64,000 nt of DNA from Gracilaria domingensis (lineage: Eukaryota > Rhodophyta > Florideophyceae > Gracilariales > Gracilariaceae): assembly GCA_022539475.1 (NCBI GenBank), contig VCMS01000363.1, positions 1 through 64,000 on the forward strand, read 5' to 3'. Of this stretch, positions 42,716 through 54,106 are shown in pieces (the first letter of the stretch is position 1; every line of letters begins with the position of its first letter). A program made the position numbers and the translations under genes. Under the pieces are notes generated by a model. It saw nothing but the letters and a program-made list of their open reading frames with translations, did not search any database and was not told the DNA's origin.

Positions 42716-45700
42716 ATGGCGTCCACATGGTACTCTCGAGGAGGGCCTGGTTCTCCTGAGTCTGGTGTGATTTCCTTCGATGGTTCTGCCGTCGACGTAA
42801 GGAAGTTTCTGTTTTACTTTGAGAATGTCGCTACCCCCAACGAAGAGGATAGTGTTCGAGCTATGAAGTTGCTCGGCTATCTTGAGGGGGAAGCGTTTGA
42901 CTTCTACTATGACAACTATGCTGTTGATGGCTCTCTTTCGATTGAAGCAAAGGAATATCAGAAGGTGAAGTTTGCTTTGATCGAACGTTTCGGTGCAATC
43001 GAGGAACCGGCGGAAAGGATTCGTCGGGCAGTTTCGGCGCGTTTAGATTATGTCGATCTGCTAGGGTCCTTGAAGAAGATGGACTCTTTCTTCGATCAGG
43101 CTGGTTTTAACTCGAAAGCTAAGTTCGGGTTACTACGAAACGCTGTCATGGAGTTTGCAGATCTTGCGCAGTTTGTCATATTCCGTGGAGCAGATGACTA
43201 TGAATCCTTGAAGGCCCTCGTTAAGGACTTTGTTGGCGGAAAGAAAGCTCTCGGGTCGTATGGTACCCTTAACGCTTTCCCACCGGCAAAGCACATTCTT
43301 CAACGTGCTAAAGAGCCCGCTCGTCCAAGTCCGCTGGAGTCGAAAGTGGATCAGTTGGCTGACCAGATGGCACAGTTGCACCTCCTAGTGAAGAAGACTC
43401 AGAGCGCTGCGACAACCATTGGACGTCAGGATACGGAGAAGGTTTGTTCGTATTGTAGCCAACCTGGTCACTTCGCAGCACGATGTGAGCTTAACCCGCA
43501 TCGAGGCACACGATGTAGTGTTTGTGGCAAGTTAGGTCACTCTGCAACTACGTGCTGGAGAAGGAATAATGATGATACTGTGCGAAAAGTGTCATTCGAA
43601 GATGTGAAGTCTGAATCAGAAAGGGAGAAGTTGCTCAAAGAGAAACGAGCTTCTCAGAAGACAGACGAGAACCAAGTCTCAGTTGTCATTGCTGACCCTT
43701 CAGATGATGAAGACCCCGTTGCAACCGCGAAAAGGGACGCAGATGGGGAGCCTCTGCCCAAGCAACCTCGAACTGGTCCTCTCTCAGGGATTTCTCCTGT
43801 AATGTTTCCCGACTCCCATACTACCAGGACTGCCTCTCAGCAAGCCAAAAACCCTCCCAAGAAGTCTACAAGGACCAGGAAGGGCACTGCGAAGAAGTCT
43901 AAAGGGAAGTCCCGGAGAGTGAAGATCCAAGAACACGTTGGGAAATATAACATTTACGAAGAGTTGGCGAGAGCCCCTTCTGGCATCACTTTCGGTCAAC
44001 TAGTCCGCGGTGATGCGGACGAGGCCAAGAAAGACATTCGGCGCATTCTTTCCGGAGGTTTTTCGTCAAGGCGTGTCAGTTACGCTCATACTCATTCACT
44101 CCCTCAGACTCTCAAAGTGGTGAATGTTACTGTCTATGGCACTAGTTCCCAGGCGCTGCTGGACTCTGGTGCTATCCCTAATCTTATGTCTATTGCGTTA
44201 TGCAACCGGTTATCGTTGGAGATGAAACCGTCGAGTAGGAGAATTGTCGTTGCCGACGGAACCAAATCCTTAGTTCGCGGAAGCCTGCACGATGTTCCCC
44301 TCGAGTTTGGTTCTCTCCGCGTCCCGTTGGATTTCCTGGTCGTTGAGAAGCCTCCCTTCAATGTGATCGTTGGCTGTCCTGCTCTTGAGTCACTCCAAGC
44401 CTGCTTGGACCTCGGTACTCAGCAAGTCTCTATGCAATTTGACGGCGCATCTGTTGTTTTGCCTCTCGATTACCATCGCCCTAGTGTAGTGTTCGACGAA
44501 GAGAATGAACACACCGATAGTGAGGATTTCACTTCCGCTTCAGAGTCGTTCTTCTCTGAGAGTTCAGAGAGCGACGACGAAGGATACGCGATCACTTTCT
44601 CGAAAGACAAAGTTGACACGTCAGTATATGCTTTGAATACTATGAATGAAGAACAAAACTCCTTACAACCACCCGAAGAGGAATCCGCGAACGAACTGAA
44701 GAATATTGGTGCTACGAGTCTCGGTCAGGAAAGCCCCTCCCCTGCTGATCCTCAGGATTTGGAGGAGGGCATTAGGCAATTGCGTGTGAATGATGTTGAA
44801 CCAGAACCTGCTATTACTACTCCTCACGCCACTGGGGAAGCAAGTAGAGAATTTGAGAACGATGAAGAATCGGAGGAAAGCGCAGACGACAACGACTCCG
44901 AAGGTTCTCCATCGGATGGAGGACACGAACGCGATCTCGTTGTCCCAGTCAGGGATGACGTTGTTCTTCTACGAGCCGAAGATGTGAGACGACAGCCTGA
45001 TTATCTTATCTTTCGAGTCTACCGTCGTTACCCTCAGCCACCGGATAGAGAACAACTTCATCCACACACCTCTGAACTTCCGTACGGAGAAATGGGTGTC
45101 CTAGAGCTGGACAACCGTTCCGAACCAATAGTCCGTTTCGGAGTAGGCTGGCCTATACCTGCACCGGCTGATGAAGAAACCCTCGCGGTTCCATCGCAAA
45201 GCGAAGCCCATGAAGACCATGTGATGGTTATAAGTCTTGACAACACTAACGATGAGGCCGATAACCAGCTGAGCGGTTTAGCTGAGCCGAATGACGATCA
45301 ACGACGATCGGTCTATCACACCCCGAATCCCTCGTCTTTTCAGAGTTCCATGACAGACACTAGCCTTCAACCACCTGACCCTCCCCTTTTGTCAACTGAC
45401 AACGATAGAGGAGCTGAAGAGAGGAACTCTGGAAGGGACGACGAAGAAGATGAAGATTGTGTAGAAGTAGAAGCAGGAGTTCATGAAGCAGAAGTAGAAG
45501 TAGAAGAGGAAGTGGTGAATAATGGAAATGAAGATGAACATGAAGAAGATGAAGATGGTTCCTCACCAGAAGAAGTCGAGCTGTCTGGTACCCCTCTCTA
45601 CCGCGACCCTGTCCTCACCATCCCGATTACGGACGAGGTCACTTTGCTACCACCTGAAGAAGGGGAACTTATCAGCGACTTTCTTTTGGTTCGTGTCCAG

Positions 45701-47400
45701 ATTCGGTACCCTGTACCCACTCCAGCGCACCCCCCTCACCTCGGCGTGCACAACATGCCTTTCGGTCGTACCGGGCTACTGGAGGAGGATGACGACGGCC
45801 GTTACGTGATTGCTTTCGAGGAAGAGCTCCCTCAAGAAGAGTTCTCGACGCAGGTCCCCCCACCACCTGTTAGAGAGTTGGAAGATCAACCCGACCCCTC
45901 GCAAACAGAGCCGCGTACCACTGGCTCTGGTGAAGGACACTCTACTTCACGTGATAATGAGCCGACGGTTGCGTGTCCCGCCCCTGAGATCGAATACTCC
46001 CTATTAGATCCGGTCGCGATTGATGGCAAGGGTCGTATACTGGATCGAAGAGATTACCCTCCTGACACGAGTCACGAAGAAGTCATCCTCAAAAGGCTTT
46101 CACACTTGCCCAGCAGGGAGCAACAGGAACTACTTCGTGTTTTACTTGACCTTGGTGTGGTCGCCTGGTCTTTGTATGATCTTCGACCTGCAGATGTACC
46201 AGTCATGCATGAGTTCTCACTGACGACCCAGACTCCGATACACTCAAGAGTTCGTAGGCTTCCGCCGCGACATGACGAAGTTGTCAAGAAGGAACTCGGT
46301 AAAATGCTTGACGCTGGGATAATCCAACCTTGTACCTCGCCATGGTCCTTTCCGATCGTCATTGCGACCAAAAAGGATGGCAAGCCAAGGTTCTGTGTAG
46401 ACTACCGAGCTCTGAACCGAGTTATGAAAGCGGACAGATGGCCCTTACCTCATATTGAACAAATCTTTGATGACTTAGGCGGCTGTTCGTTTTTCACTAC
46501 GCTTGACCTTTTCTCTGGGTACTGGCAGATCAGAATGTCACCTCGGTGTAAGAAGATGACCACCTTTGTTTGCCGTCAAGGAACCTATCAGTTTGAGGTC
46601 ATGCCCTTCGGCTTGATGAAAGCCCCCTCAACATTCCAAAGAATGATGGACTCTATCCTCAACAAGTATCCGTTTGTAAGGGTCTATCTGGACGACGTGG
46701 TTATCTATTCAAAAACCTTAGAGGATCACGTCGAGCACATCAAGTTAGTACTAAGGACAATTGCCTCCCATGGGTTGAAGCTGAAGATCTCTAAGTGCGA
46801 CTTTGCCCATCCCAAGATTGAACTGCTCGGACATGTTGTCGACCAGAGCGGAGTTGCAGTGGACGTGAAGAAAATAGAGGCCATCAAGGCGGCTCCGATC
46901 CCTAAGACAACCACTGAATTGAGGAGCTTTCTTGGGCTCGCTGGTTACTACCGCCGGTTTATCAAGCACTTTGCCAAAACTTCGGCAGTTCTCCATGCAG
47001 CAACGTCCGGAAATCGGAAACTAGTGTTCAACAATGAAATGGTTGCAGCCTTCAAAAACCTGAAGGAGAAGCTAACCAGTCCTCCAGTGTTGGCCTTTCC
47101 CGACTTCGACATTCCGTTTCGGGTCGAAACTGATGCTTTTTCATTTGCGTTGGGCGCCGTTCTCGCTCAGAAGAAATCTGATGGCATGTTTCACCCAATT
47201 CAGTATGCCAGCCGGACTATGACTGCAGCTGAAAGGAACTACGCGGTCTGTGAGCAGGAGGCGCTTGCTGTCATCTTCGCGTTCAAGAAATTTCGGCTAT
47301 ACCTTCTTGGAGCAAAGCCATTTCAATTGATTACAGACCATCAGGCGCTGAAGTATGCGTTTCAGAAGAAGGATGTACATGGGCGTTTGGCCAGGTGGCT
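42716..47400 (+). CDS. Gypsy-C Gag, protease, RT and RNase H part
   Basis: The frame starts MASTWYSRGGPG at the first ATG after the leader. Gag is helical to about 43400, with knuckles CSYCSQPGHFAARC and CSVCGKLGHSATTC (43447-43560) and a basic tail. The protease has LLDSGAIPNLMS near 44155. An acidic spacer (44500-46000) holds two copies of a module of about 78 residues, at 44928-45165 and 45598-45840. RT runs 46230-46900 with YLDDVVIYS, and RNase H follows with VETDAFSFALGAVL and ITDHQALKYA. RT and RNase H look intact. Integrase follows separately. Confidence 0.88.
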
Positions 47401-47559
47401 CGATTTCCTAGCTGAATACGAGTTCGAGGTTGTGTACCGCTCAGGGGATAAGAATTGCGCCTGCTGATTATCTTTCGCGCTGCTCCACAGTAAGGGGGCA
47501 TCATGCTCCAGAGGTGGCGACTACTGTTTCTTCCCCTACATGTGAAGCTTTTTCAGGCG

Positions 47560-48800
47560 TCGAACCTTATTATGCAAATATTGGTCGATATCTGAGCGCC
47601 CTTCCGGTCGATGAGCCCAACTCGAGCCTCAGAGGGGCGATCAAAAGGAATTCTAAGAAGTTTATGGTATGGAATGGGCAGTTGTATCGTAGAATGGGGT
47701 CCGGGTTACGACTCCTTCCTAACGTCAATGAAAGGCGTAAACTCTTGAAAACATTTCATGACGATGTGGGACACTGGGATGTCAGGGCGACCAGAAGGCA
47801 CGTCATCGATCGATTCTGGTGGCCCAATATTCACTCTGATGTCACAACCTACGTCAAGAGTTGTGATGGCTGCCAGTTCATGGGATCTTTTCTTGCCTAC
47901 CGAGCGGGGCAACGAGCCCCGCTGACGGATATCTTCCACACGTTTTCAATTGATTTCGCTGGACCCCTCAGGGTGACAAGGAACGGAAACCGATTCTTGC
48001 TCATTGGGGTCGAGCACCTCACGGGATGGCCGATCGCAGTGGCAACTCGAACATCTACTGCAGTCGACGTAGTCAACTTTATTAGAAGGGAGATCGTCAC
48101 ACCCTTCGGCTACCCCAGCACGATTGTCTCCGATAACGCTACCTCCTTTCTCGCGTCAAGTGTCCAAGCTTATCTAATGCGTCATGATATCACCCTCAAA
48201 CCGGTGCTCGCATATGCACCTATGTCTAATGGACGCGCAGAAAGAATGGTAGGGACGATCAAGAGGGCGATCGCGAAAACGATTCATGATCAGAACTCCG
48301 ATTGGGATGAAGTACTCCCGGAGGTTCTCTATGGTTATCGCACTCGACAAATGGCCGAAGGATATTCTCCATTTCAGCTCATGTATGGAGTACGGCCCCG
48401 AATGCATCCATCAGATCCTGCTTCCCTGATAGCCACGCCGTCACTTGATCATCGTGAGGTGGAACTACAAGCCTCCACTCTTGGGAGGGCCACAAGGGTA
48501 TTGCAGCAGCCTCGCCGTCAAGACGATGAGCGTCGTGGACATCGGTTCGCTGTTGGAGACCAGGTACTGGTAATGCGTGGTGAAGCCCTTAATCCTTCGG
48601 TGAAATGGCCATCATTCAAATCGAGGTTCTATGGACCATGCCACGTCGTTCGAGCTAATCATCCTCGGTACATATTGGTTTCTCCACACCGACGTATGTC
48701 GAGAAGGGGCATTCATGCGAGACGCTTAAGACCTTACCGTCCTAGACCAAGGCATATGATCCCGAGAACAGTACGATATGAAAGAAATAATCAGCCCGAA
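47560..48800 (+). CDS. Gypsy-C integrase part
   Basis: The zinc-binding region has HDDVGHWDVRAT and CDGCQF (47755-47875). The core has IDFAGPL, VSDNATSF and MSNGRAERMVG as D,D,E. A GPY-like end follows near 48560-48700 (VLVMRGE, SRFYGPCHV, HARRLRPY). No chromodomain follows. Confidence 0.88.
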
Positions 48801-48849
48801 GCGGCATGCCCGGTCGTGGTACAAGAAGGAACAAATCCAACCAGACCCC

Positions 48850-49385
48850 CTGCTGACTATCTGAGGATAATTGTGGCTGGATGGAGACTTTCCGAATGGC
48901 TTTCCCCTGTCAGCACGAGTACGAACGATCTACAGAAGGTGGCATGGAACCTATTACATGTTTACCTTGGGACTTTCAAACGACATGGACCCTACATAAC
49001 CGAGGGTCTTCTTACTAAGCTGGTCTCATTGACAGGAAGGGTGAACCCTTTCATTATACCGCTTGTGGGTCAGCAGTTTGTCTTTTACTACTATCACTTT
49101 GCAGTGGCTCGCTATGGACATCTTACCCCGCAGAGAACTTACGGGGTGGAGGTGTCAAGCTTCCTGCAGCGGATTGAAGCTGGAGAGGCTTTCGAGATCG
49201 ATCTGGCATATGACCAAGATCGCGGTGACGTACCTCCTCCGCTCCAGATTGAAGAAACCACCCCAGTAACGCCGGCTCTTCTTGCAATGCCGATAATTGT
49301 TGACTACGAAGTCTACAACCAGGACGTGAACTACTTGGAAATGGAAATCGTGGGCGTACACTTGAGAACTGGCTCTCCCCACTAG
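48850..49385 (+). CDS. Gypsy-C novel C-terminal domain after integrase
   Basis: About 175 residues, largely helical and aromatic-rich (LSEWLS, WNLLHVYLGTF, FVFYYYHFAVARYGHL, SFLQRIEAG), ending with an acidic tail. It sits where chromoviruses carry a chromodomain but has none of its residues. A weaker second copy of the same module seems to follow at about 49440-49745. The family is not recognised. It might bind host or element factors, but that is a guess. Confidence 0.55.
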
Positions 49386-49826
49386 AATGTGAGGACTGGG
49401 AGAAGCATTGTATTGTTTGGAATGGCTTTCATCTCTGCTTGAGTATTCATCTCGTATACGGTCAGTATTTTACACAGTATGCCCATGTGATGCTTGGCAG
49501 ATTGGCTAGAAGGCTCCATCTGCAGATGAACAGGCTTGGCGCGGATAGGACGATATTCTTTCTATATCATTATGTCATTGGAAAAGTATGGACATCTACC
49601 AGCTGCTGCGACGCACGAAGAGCAGGTGGAAGACTACATTCGTCGTATTGAAAATCATGAAGAGTTCCTAGTTGACTTTGAACCAGATTCTGAGTATCCA
49701 GAACCTCCACACCCTTTCAGGTATACTACCGAAGAGATTTCGCGGACGGAACGCCTTGGAACATTGATCAAACGCGTAAAGTTCTGGGTCGCACCAGGCC
49801 TGGTGCGACCGCTGAGTTGGGGAGTG

Positions 49827-50765
49827 TGTGGAGGCCGGATTGCAAGGGGAGTGTCCCGCGCCACCACCAGGGACACTCCCGAACAATTGTTTTTTCTATA
49901 ATTCTGCCGACACGCTTCCACCTGGACTGCGCCGGGTCCACTCCCGCCGTCTGCGCATCAATCTACCGCTGCGCGCCCACGTGCGGCTGCGACGCGGCGG
50001 CCCGCAAGGATGATGGTGTTCGAGGCCGCGCGCCGAGCGGCGCGCTCCGATTTCCGGACGGAGTATGAAGAAGTCGGCGCGGCCGCTCGCTGCGGCGAGC
50101 CTTGAAGAGGAGTTATAAATCAAGATGAGGTTGGCGCGTCGCGCGCAAGTCGTGGCTGGCTGCGGCGCGACCGCCGCTAAGCAGGTCTTTGGCAAGAGCT
50201 GGCGCCCCGCACGTTGCGGCGCGCGCAGCTTGCAGGGTAGGAAAGGGAAACGTGGGCGCGCAGCACCTGACGCTGGAGACTAGTGAGTGGAGCGCTCTCT
50301 TCGGGGAGCTCAGAAAGTTGTGGCGCGCTCTGTCGCGCGCTTGTCGACACAATACGACCAGGGGATAACAAATCAATTTAAATTTCGAGAAGCAGGAGTT
50401 CTATGACAAGAGAGTGCAATGCGAAGATACTTGAGAAATGGATATCAATCAGAAGGACACAAAGCTTTCAAGCGGTCATGAACGAGATGAAGCGCCCGTG
50501 CGGCGGAGGGAGAGCGTAAGCCCATCATGGAAAATGCGCAACCAACACCAATTCGCCGCGCACGGAATAAGTACTGGGAGCTTCGTTAAGATTGTTCTTT
50601 GAGCTCATGAGCCTAATCGATATTCCAGCGATTGAAGAGGAAAAAGTGCTTATATACAGAGCCTCCTCGCAGGCGAAAAGTTGCGGCTTGCGGTACGTTT
50701 CTTTCGGTGCAACATCGTCTTCGTTCGCGAAAATGCGGCCGTTCCTCCCTCGAGCTGAATGGTGT
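49827..50765 (+). repeat. Gypsy-C 3' LTR, cut by the assembly gap
   Basis: Matches 40585 to about 41410, including the hairpin array and the tail of the antisense gene. It differs from the left LTR mostly by single-base insertions, which looks more like poor base quality beside the gap than normal ageing. Confidence 0.8.
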
Positions 50766-51218
50766 NNNNNNNNNNNNNNNNNNNNNNNNNNNNNNNNNNN
50801 NNNNNNNNNNNNNNNNNNNNNNNNNNNNNNNNNNNNNNNNNNNNNNNNNNNNNNNNNNNNNNNNNNNNNNNNNNNNNNNNNNNNNNNNNNNNNNNNNNNN
50901 NNNNNNNNNNNNNNNNNNNNNNNNNNNNNNNNNNNNNNNNNNNNNNNNNNNNNNNNNNNNNNNNNNNNNNNNNNNNNNNNNNNNNNNNNNNNNNNNNNNN
51001 NNNNNNNNNNNNNNNNNNNNNNNNNNNNNNNNNNNNNNNNNNNNNNNNNNNNNNNNNNNNNNNNNNNNNNNNNNNNNNNNNNNNNNNNNNNNNNNNNNNN
51101 NNNNNNNNNNNNNNNNNNNNNNNNNNNNNNNNNNNNNNNNNNNNNNNNNNNNNNNNNNNNNNNNNNNNNNNNNNNNNNNNNNNNNNNNNNNNNNNNNNNN
51201 NNNNNNNNNNNNNNNNNN
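50766..51218. other. Assembly gap (N)
   Basis: 453 unknown bases. The missing right part of the LTR (about 1.2 kb in the left copy) does not fit, so the gap size or the join is not reliable. Confidence 0.99.
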
Positions 51219-51853
51219 ATAGTTTCTCATCGTTTCCTCAACACGTGGGCCTATCACCTCTGTAAGGTATTAGCCAGTTGCCATTCGGCCTTACAACCGG
51301 AGTTACGGTGGTACAGAGGGCCTGTCACTGTCTGCCCTCTCTCACGAGAGCGGACCTTCGGACAGTGCTGTGGGTTTCACTTCTTCGAGGTTGCCCACAT
51401 TCTCAGCAACTCAAATCAGTGTACGTCCGTGATCAATAAGATTAGGAATACAACCCTTTGCCCTTAATGGAGTGCCGAAATCCTGCAAAAGGAGACACGA
51501 AAGGCGTTCGGGAACCCTTCCTCGAAGAGTAAGCATTAGCTATGGAGCACTGCAGGAATGGTGCAACGGTCGGGGTATCCGAGACCAAAACCGTCACGAC
51601 GGGAGAAGAGGGCTCAAAATAGTGGACCTAGAGTCGGAGTTGCTGATGTAGAAAACGGCCGATGCCGGGCCTAAGATGTACGGACAGACACAACAAAAAG
51701 TATGTGGCACGGACGGCGACGAGCAGGGCGGCTACAGACGGAACAAGACGGAACAAAAAGAAACCGGCACACGGGTAGGCTTACCTGTCACAGTGACCAA
51801 AAAGAAAGAAGTAAAACAATGACACACAATAGGCCGAAGCGGCTCGAAGAGAA
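51219..51853. other. Gene-free stretch between gap and Gypsy-D
   Basis: No gene recognised. Some hairpins of the CC..GG kind occur, for instance GAGGGC against GCCCTC near 51320. It may be the 3' region of another element of the Gypsy-A lineage. Confidence 0.4.
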
Positions 51854-52367
51854 TGAAGATACCGGCCAGACCAACGGGGGGCTCTACAAGACCAATGGTG
51901 GAGCGCCGGGGAGGGACTGTACACGGGGCGCGCCAAGCGCAGGCTTGGACAGGACTAATAGTCACTCGTAATTAGAATTACACTAGGTAGTGTGATATGT
52001 GGCCGGCCCCCCCAAGCACCTCCCGGGCCCACTCGTGGCAGGCCCGTGAGAGCGAGGCGCTCGGGTGTACCGAAACCCCAACGCCAACCTCCCACACCAA
52101 ATGAAAGTCAAGCACAACTAGGTAATTTGACACCAGTGTCGGTTCTACAGCACCAATTGGTAAGTCTAGTAGTCCTCTAATAGTTGCTGACCTCGAGGGT
52201 TATACGGTGCCTGCCGCACACCAGTGAGGGCGTATTACCACTTGGGTCACCGTGCACTAGAGGCAACGGCGGGTTGCTGCCGACATTAGTGTCAGCGTGT
52301 TCACTCCTCCGCCGGGTCGAGCCCACGCAGGGTCCCCAAGCAGCTCGCACCGATCGGTTATACCACA
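51854..52367 (+). repeat. Gypsy-D 5' LTR
   Basis: Runs TGAAGAT to TATACCACA, aligned over its whole length with 62845-63415 but shorter, often differing where the other LTR has an ACCANNTGGT site. The next bases, TGGTCTCCCGACTAG (from about 52372), are a good primer-site candidate. Confidence 0.8.
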
Positions 52368-52371
52368 TATT

Positions 52372-52389
52372 TGGTCTCCCGACTAGAAT
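52372..52389 (+). promoter_or_regulatory. Gypsy-D primer-binding site (probable)
   Basis: TGGTCTCCCGACTAGAAT, four bases inside the LTR, reads as the complement of a tRNA acceptor end with CCA. Confidence 0.5.
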
Positions 52390-52659
52390 CTGTGGATTAC
52401 CAGTGGTTTTGGGAAGGAGGATTTGGAAGTCACGAGATACCGAGTGGTTTGGTTCCCGTTGCGGAAGCAATTGGCTCCGACGCCAAGTTACTAAATGGAG
52501 AAAGGGGCGGCGCTACCCAATAGGGGCGAGGCTCCAAAGTGGTCACCATACGGGGTTAGTGTCTATCGGTGTTGGATACCGGAGGACTGATTCGGAGGAA
52601 CGCCCACCGAGGGGGAAGAAGGTAGACCGAGAGGCTGGGGCCCTCGACCTTCCGGGCTG

Positions 52660-53965
52660 ACCAGTGGACGGAGGAGAGGCCTCCGCAGGGGGAGCCCGCT
52701 CCTGTAAACCCAGTGGTAGACCAAATGGAGGTGCCAGTCGGACCGCGACTGGATTGGACGAGGTCACCCGAGTGGTAGTTGATCGAGCTCCAGGAGGTCC
52801 TGACAAGGTACGTGGTGGTGTTACAGTACCTCGAAACGAGGTGCGAGGACACATCGACCGATTGGTTATGCTGGCTCTGCAGCAGCAGGGGTAAGCTTCA
52901 ACCTGAGATGGTGGCCAGGCCGCGCTCATGAAGCAAGCTCCCCGCTGCAGTGACGCCACCAAACCACTTGGTATTCTCACCCTAACCTTCCTACACAACG
53001 ACTGGTGAAGGATTTATCGACGTATGGGGAAAGAGGCAGAGCCTCAGGGATGGAGGGCCCGAGGTACGTTTACCTCCCCAACCTACTGGTGTAGCTCCGT
53101 CAGGACCAAGTGGTGGAGACCCTGATGGAGATTCGTCGAGCTCAGGAGACGAGCGTCGACGTAAACAAAATGGTAAGAAGAAGAAAACCAAAAGGGAAGA
53201 GAAAGAGTCGCCGGTCGGACTCGGACTCTTCGTCCTCAGACACCGATTCGGATTCGTCAGGAGACGACGACCGTAAGGTTCAGACGCAAGAGAAGGACTC
53301 TCGCAAGAAGAAAGGAAAGAATCCCGCAAGGGTAAGACCAAAAGGTATAACGATTCGGACTCAACTTCCGACGAGGAGACTGACCTAGAGGTGCTTACGC
53401 CGCTCAATGATTTATTCACCAAAGCGGTTGACTATCGTACCTATAGGTTAGAGAACAGACAGGCTGAGTATACCAAAGAGGTAGCTCAGAAGATAACGAA
53501 GCATCATAGGAAGCTTCGTTTCCAACTGGGTGAAACTCGCTTTAGCGGGGATGACCCTATTGCGATCATTGATTTCCTTCAAAGGTTCAAGATCGCTGTG
53601 ATCAGAATGGGTTTTCAGAGGCAGCAGCCATGTGGCTGTTTCAATTCTACCTAACTGGTCAGGCTGGAGCGTTGCTCCACAGCGCCTCCAAGGAAACCAT
53701 GGCGGTGGACGAAGACCAAACGGAAATGTTGACAACATACCCACAGGTGGTTAACTTCCTACTGGAAACCTACGCGACCGATGAGGTATCCAGGAGGCGT
53801 ACGCAGAGGTGCTTGCGTACGCCAGCGCGCGGGACAAACCGAATTGGAATTCGCTCGCTCCTTATGGGCATTAGCCTCCCGCTGTGGAAGCGTCTTTACT
53901 ACCAAAAGGTTGAAATCGATGTACGCCGACAACGTGGCGAAGTCTATCCGATCACAGGTTCGTAA
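52660..53965 (+). pseudogene. Gypsy-D gag region
   Basis: Pieces include a basic Ser/Lys/Arg-rich segment (53170-53340) and a gag-like block with FSGDDPIAIIDFLQRFK near 53545 and QVVNFLLETYATDEV near 53740, typical of gypsy capsid regions. Several breaks. Early ACCANNTGGT sites lie at 52963 and 53105. Confidence 0.55.
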
Positions 53966-54106
53966 CTACTAGCTACCAACCGCACGGTCGACTACAACGC
54001 ACTAGCCCGCCATGCACGGGACTAGGGACACCGTTCGGTCAGGGCCAGGAAGGACTCCGCACCACTCGGCAAACCATCGAAGGAGAAAGGAAAGACCAGG
54101 CGGTCA

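Larger units (their letters stand above)
40585..50765 (+). mobile_element. Gypsy-C: large Ty3/gypsy element with ~2-kb LTRs
   Basis: The left LTR starts TGTGGAGGC at 40585 and the right LTR starts the same way at 49827 after a purine-rich tract (gttggggagtg). Gag, protease, RT, RNase H and integrase parts lie between. It has two gag zinc knuckles, an acidic spacer with a duplicated module between protease and RT, and a novel domain after integrase instead of a chromodomain. The LTR carries an antisense gene. It looks nearly whole, with about two breaks in the coding part; the right LTR is cut by the assembly gap. Confidence 0.88.

Noticed and set aside
51219-51853. Ribosomal or other structured RNA after the gap
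   Set aside because: No rRNA signature blocks could be recognised; the hairpins resemble those of the Gypsy-A lineage.
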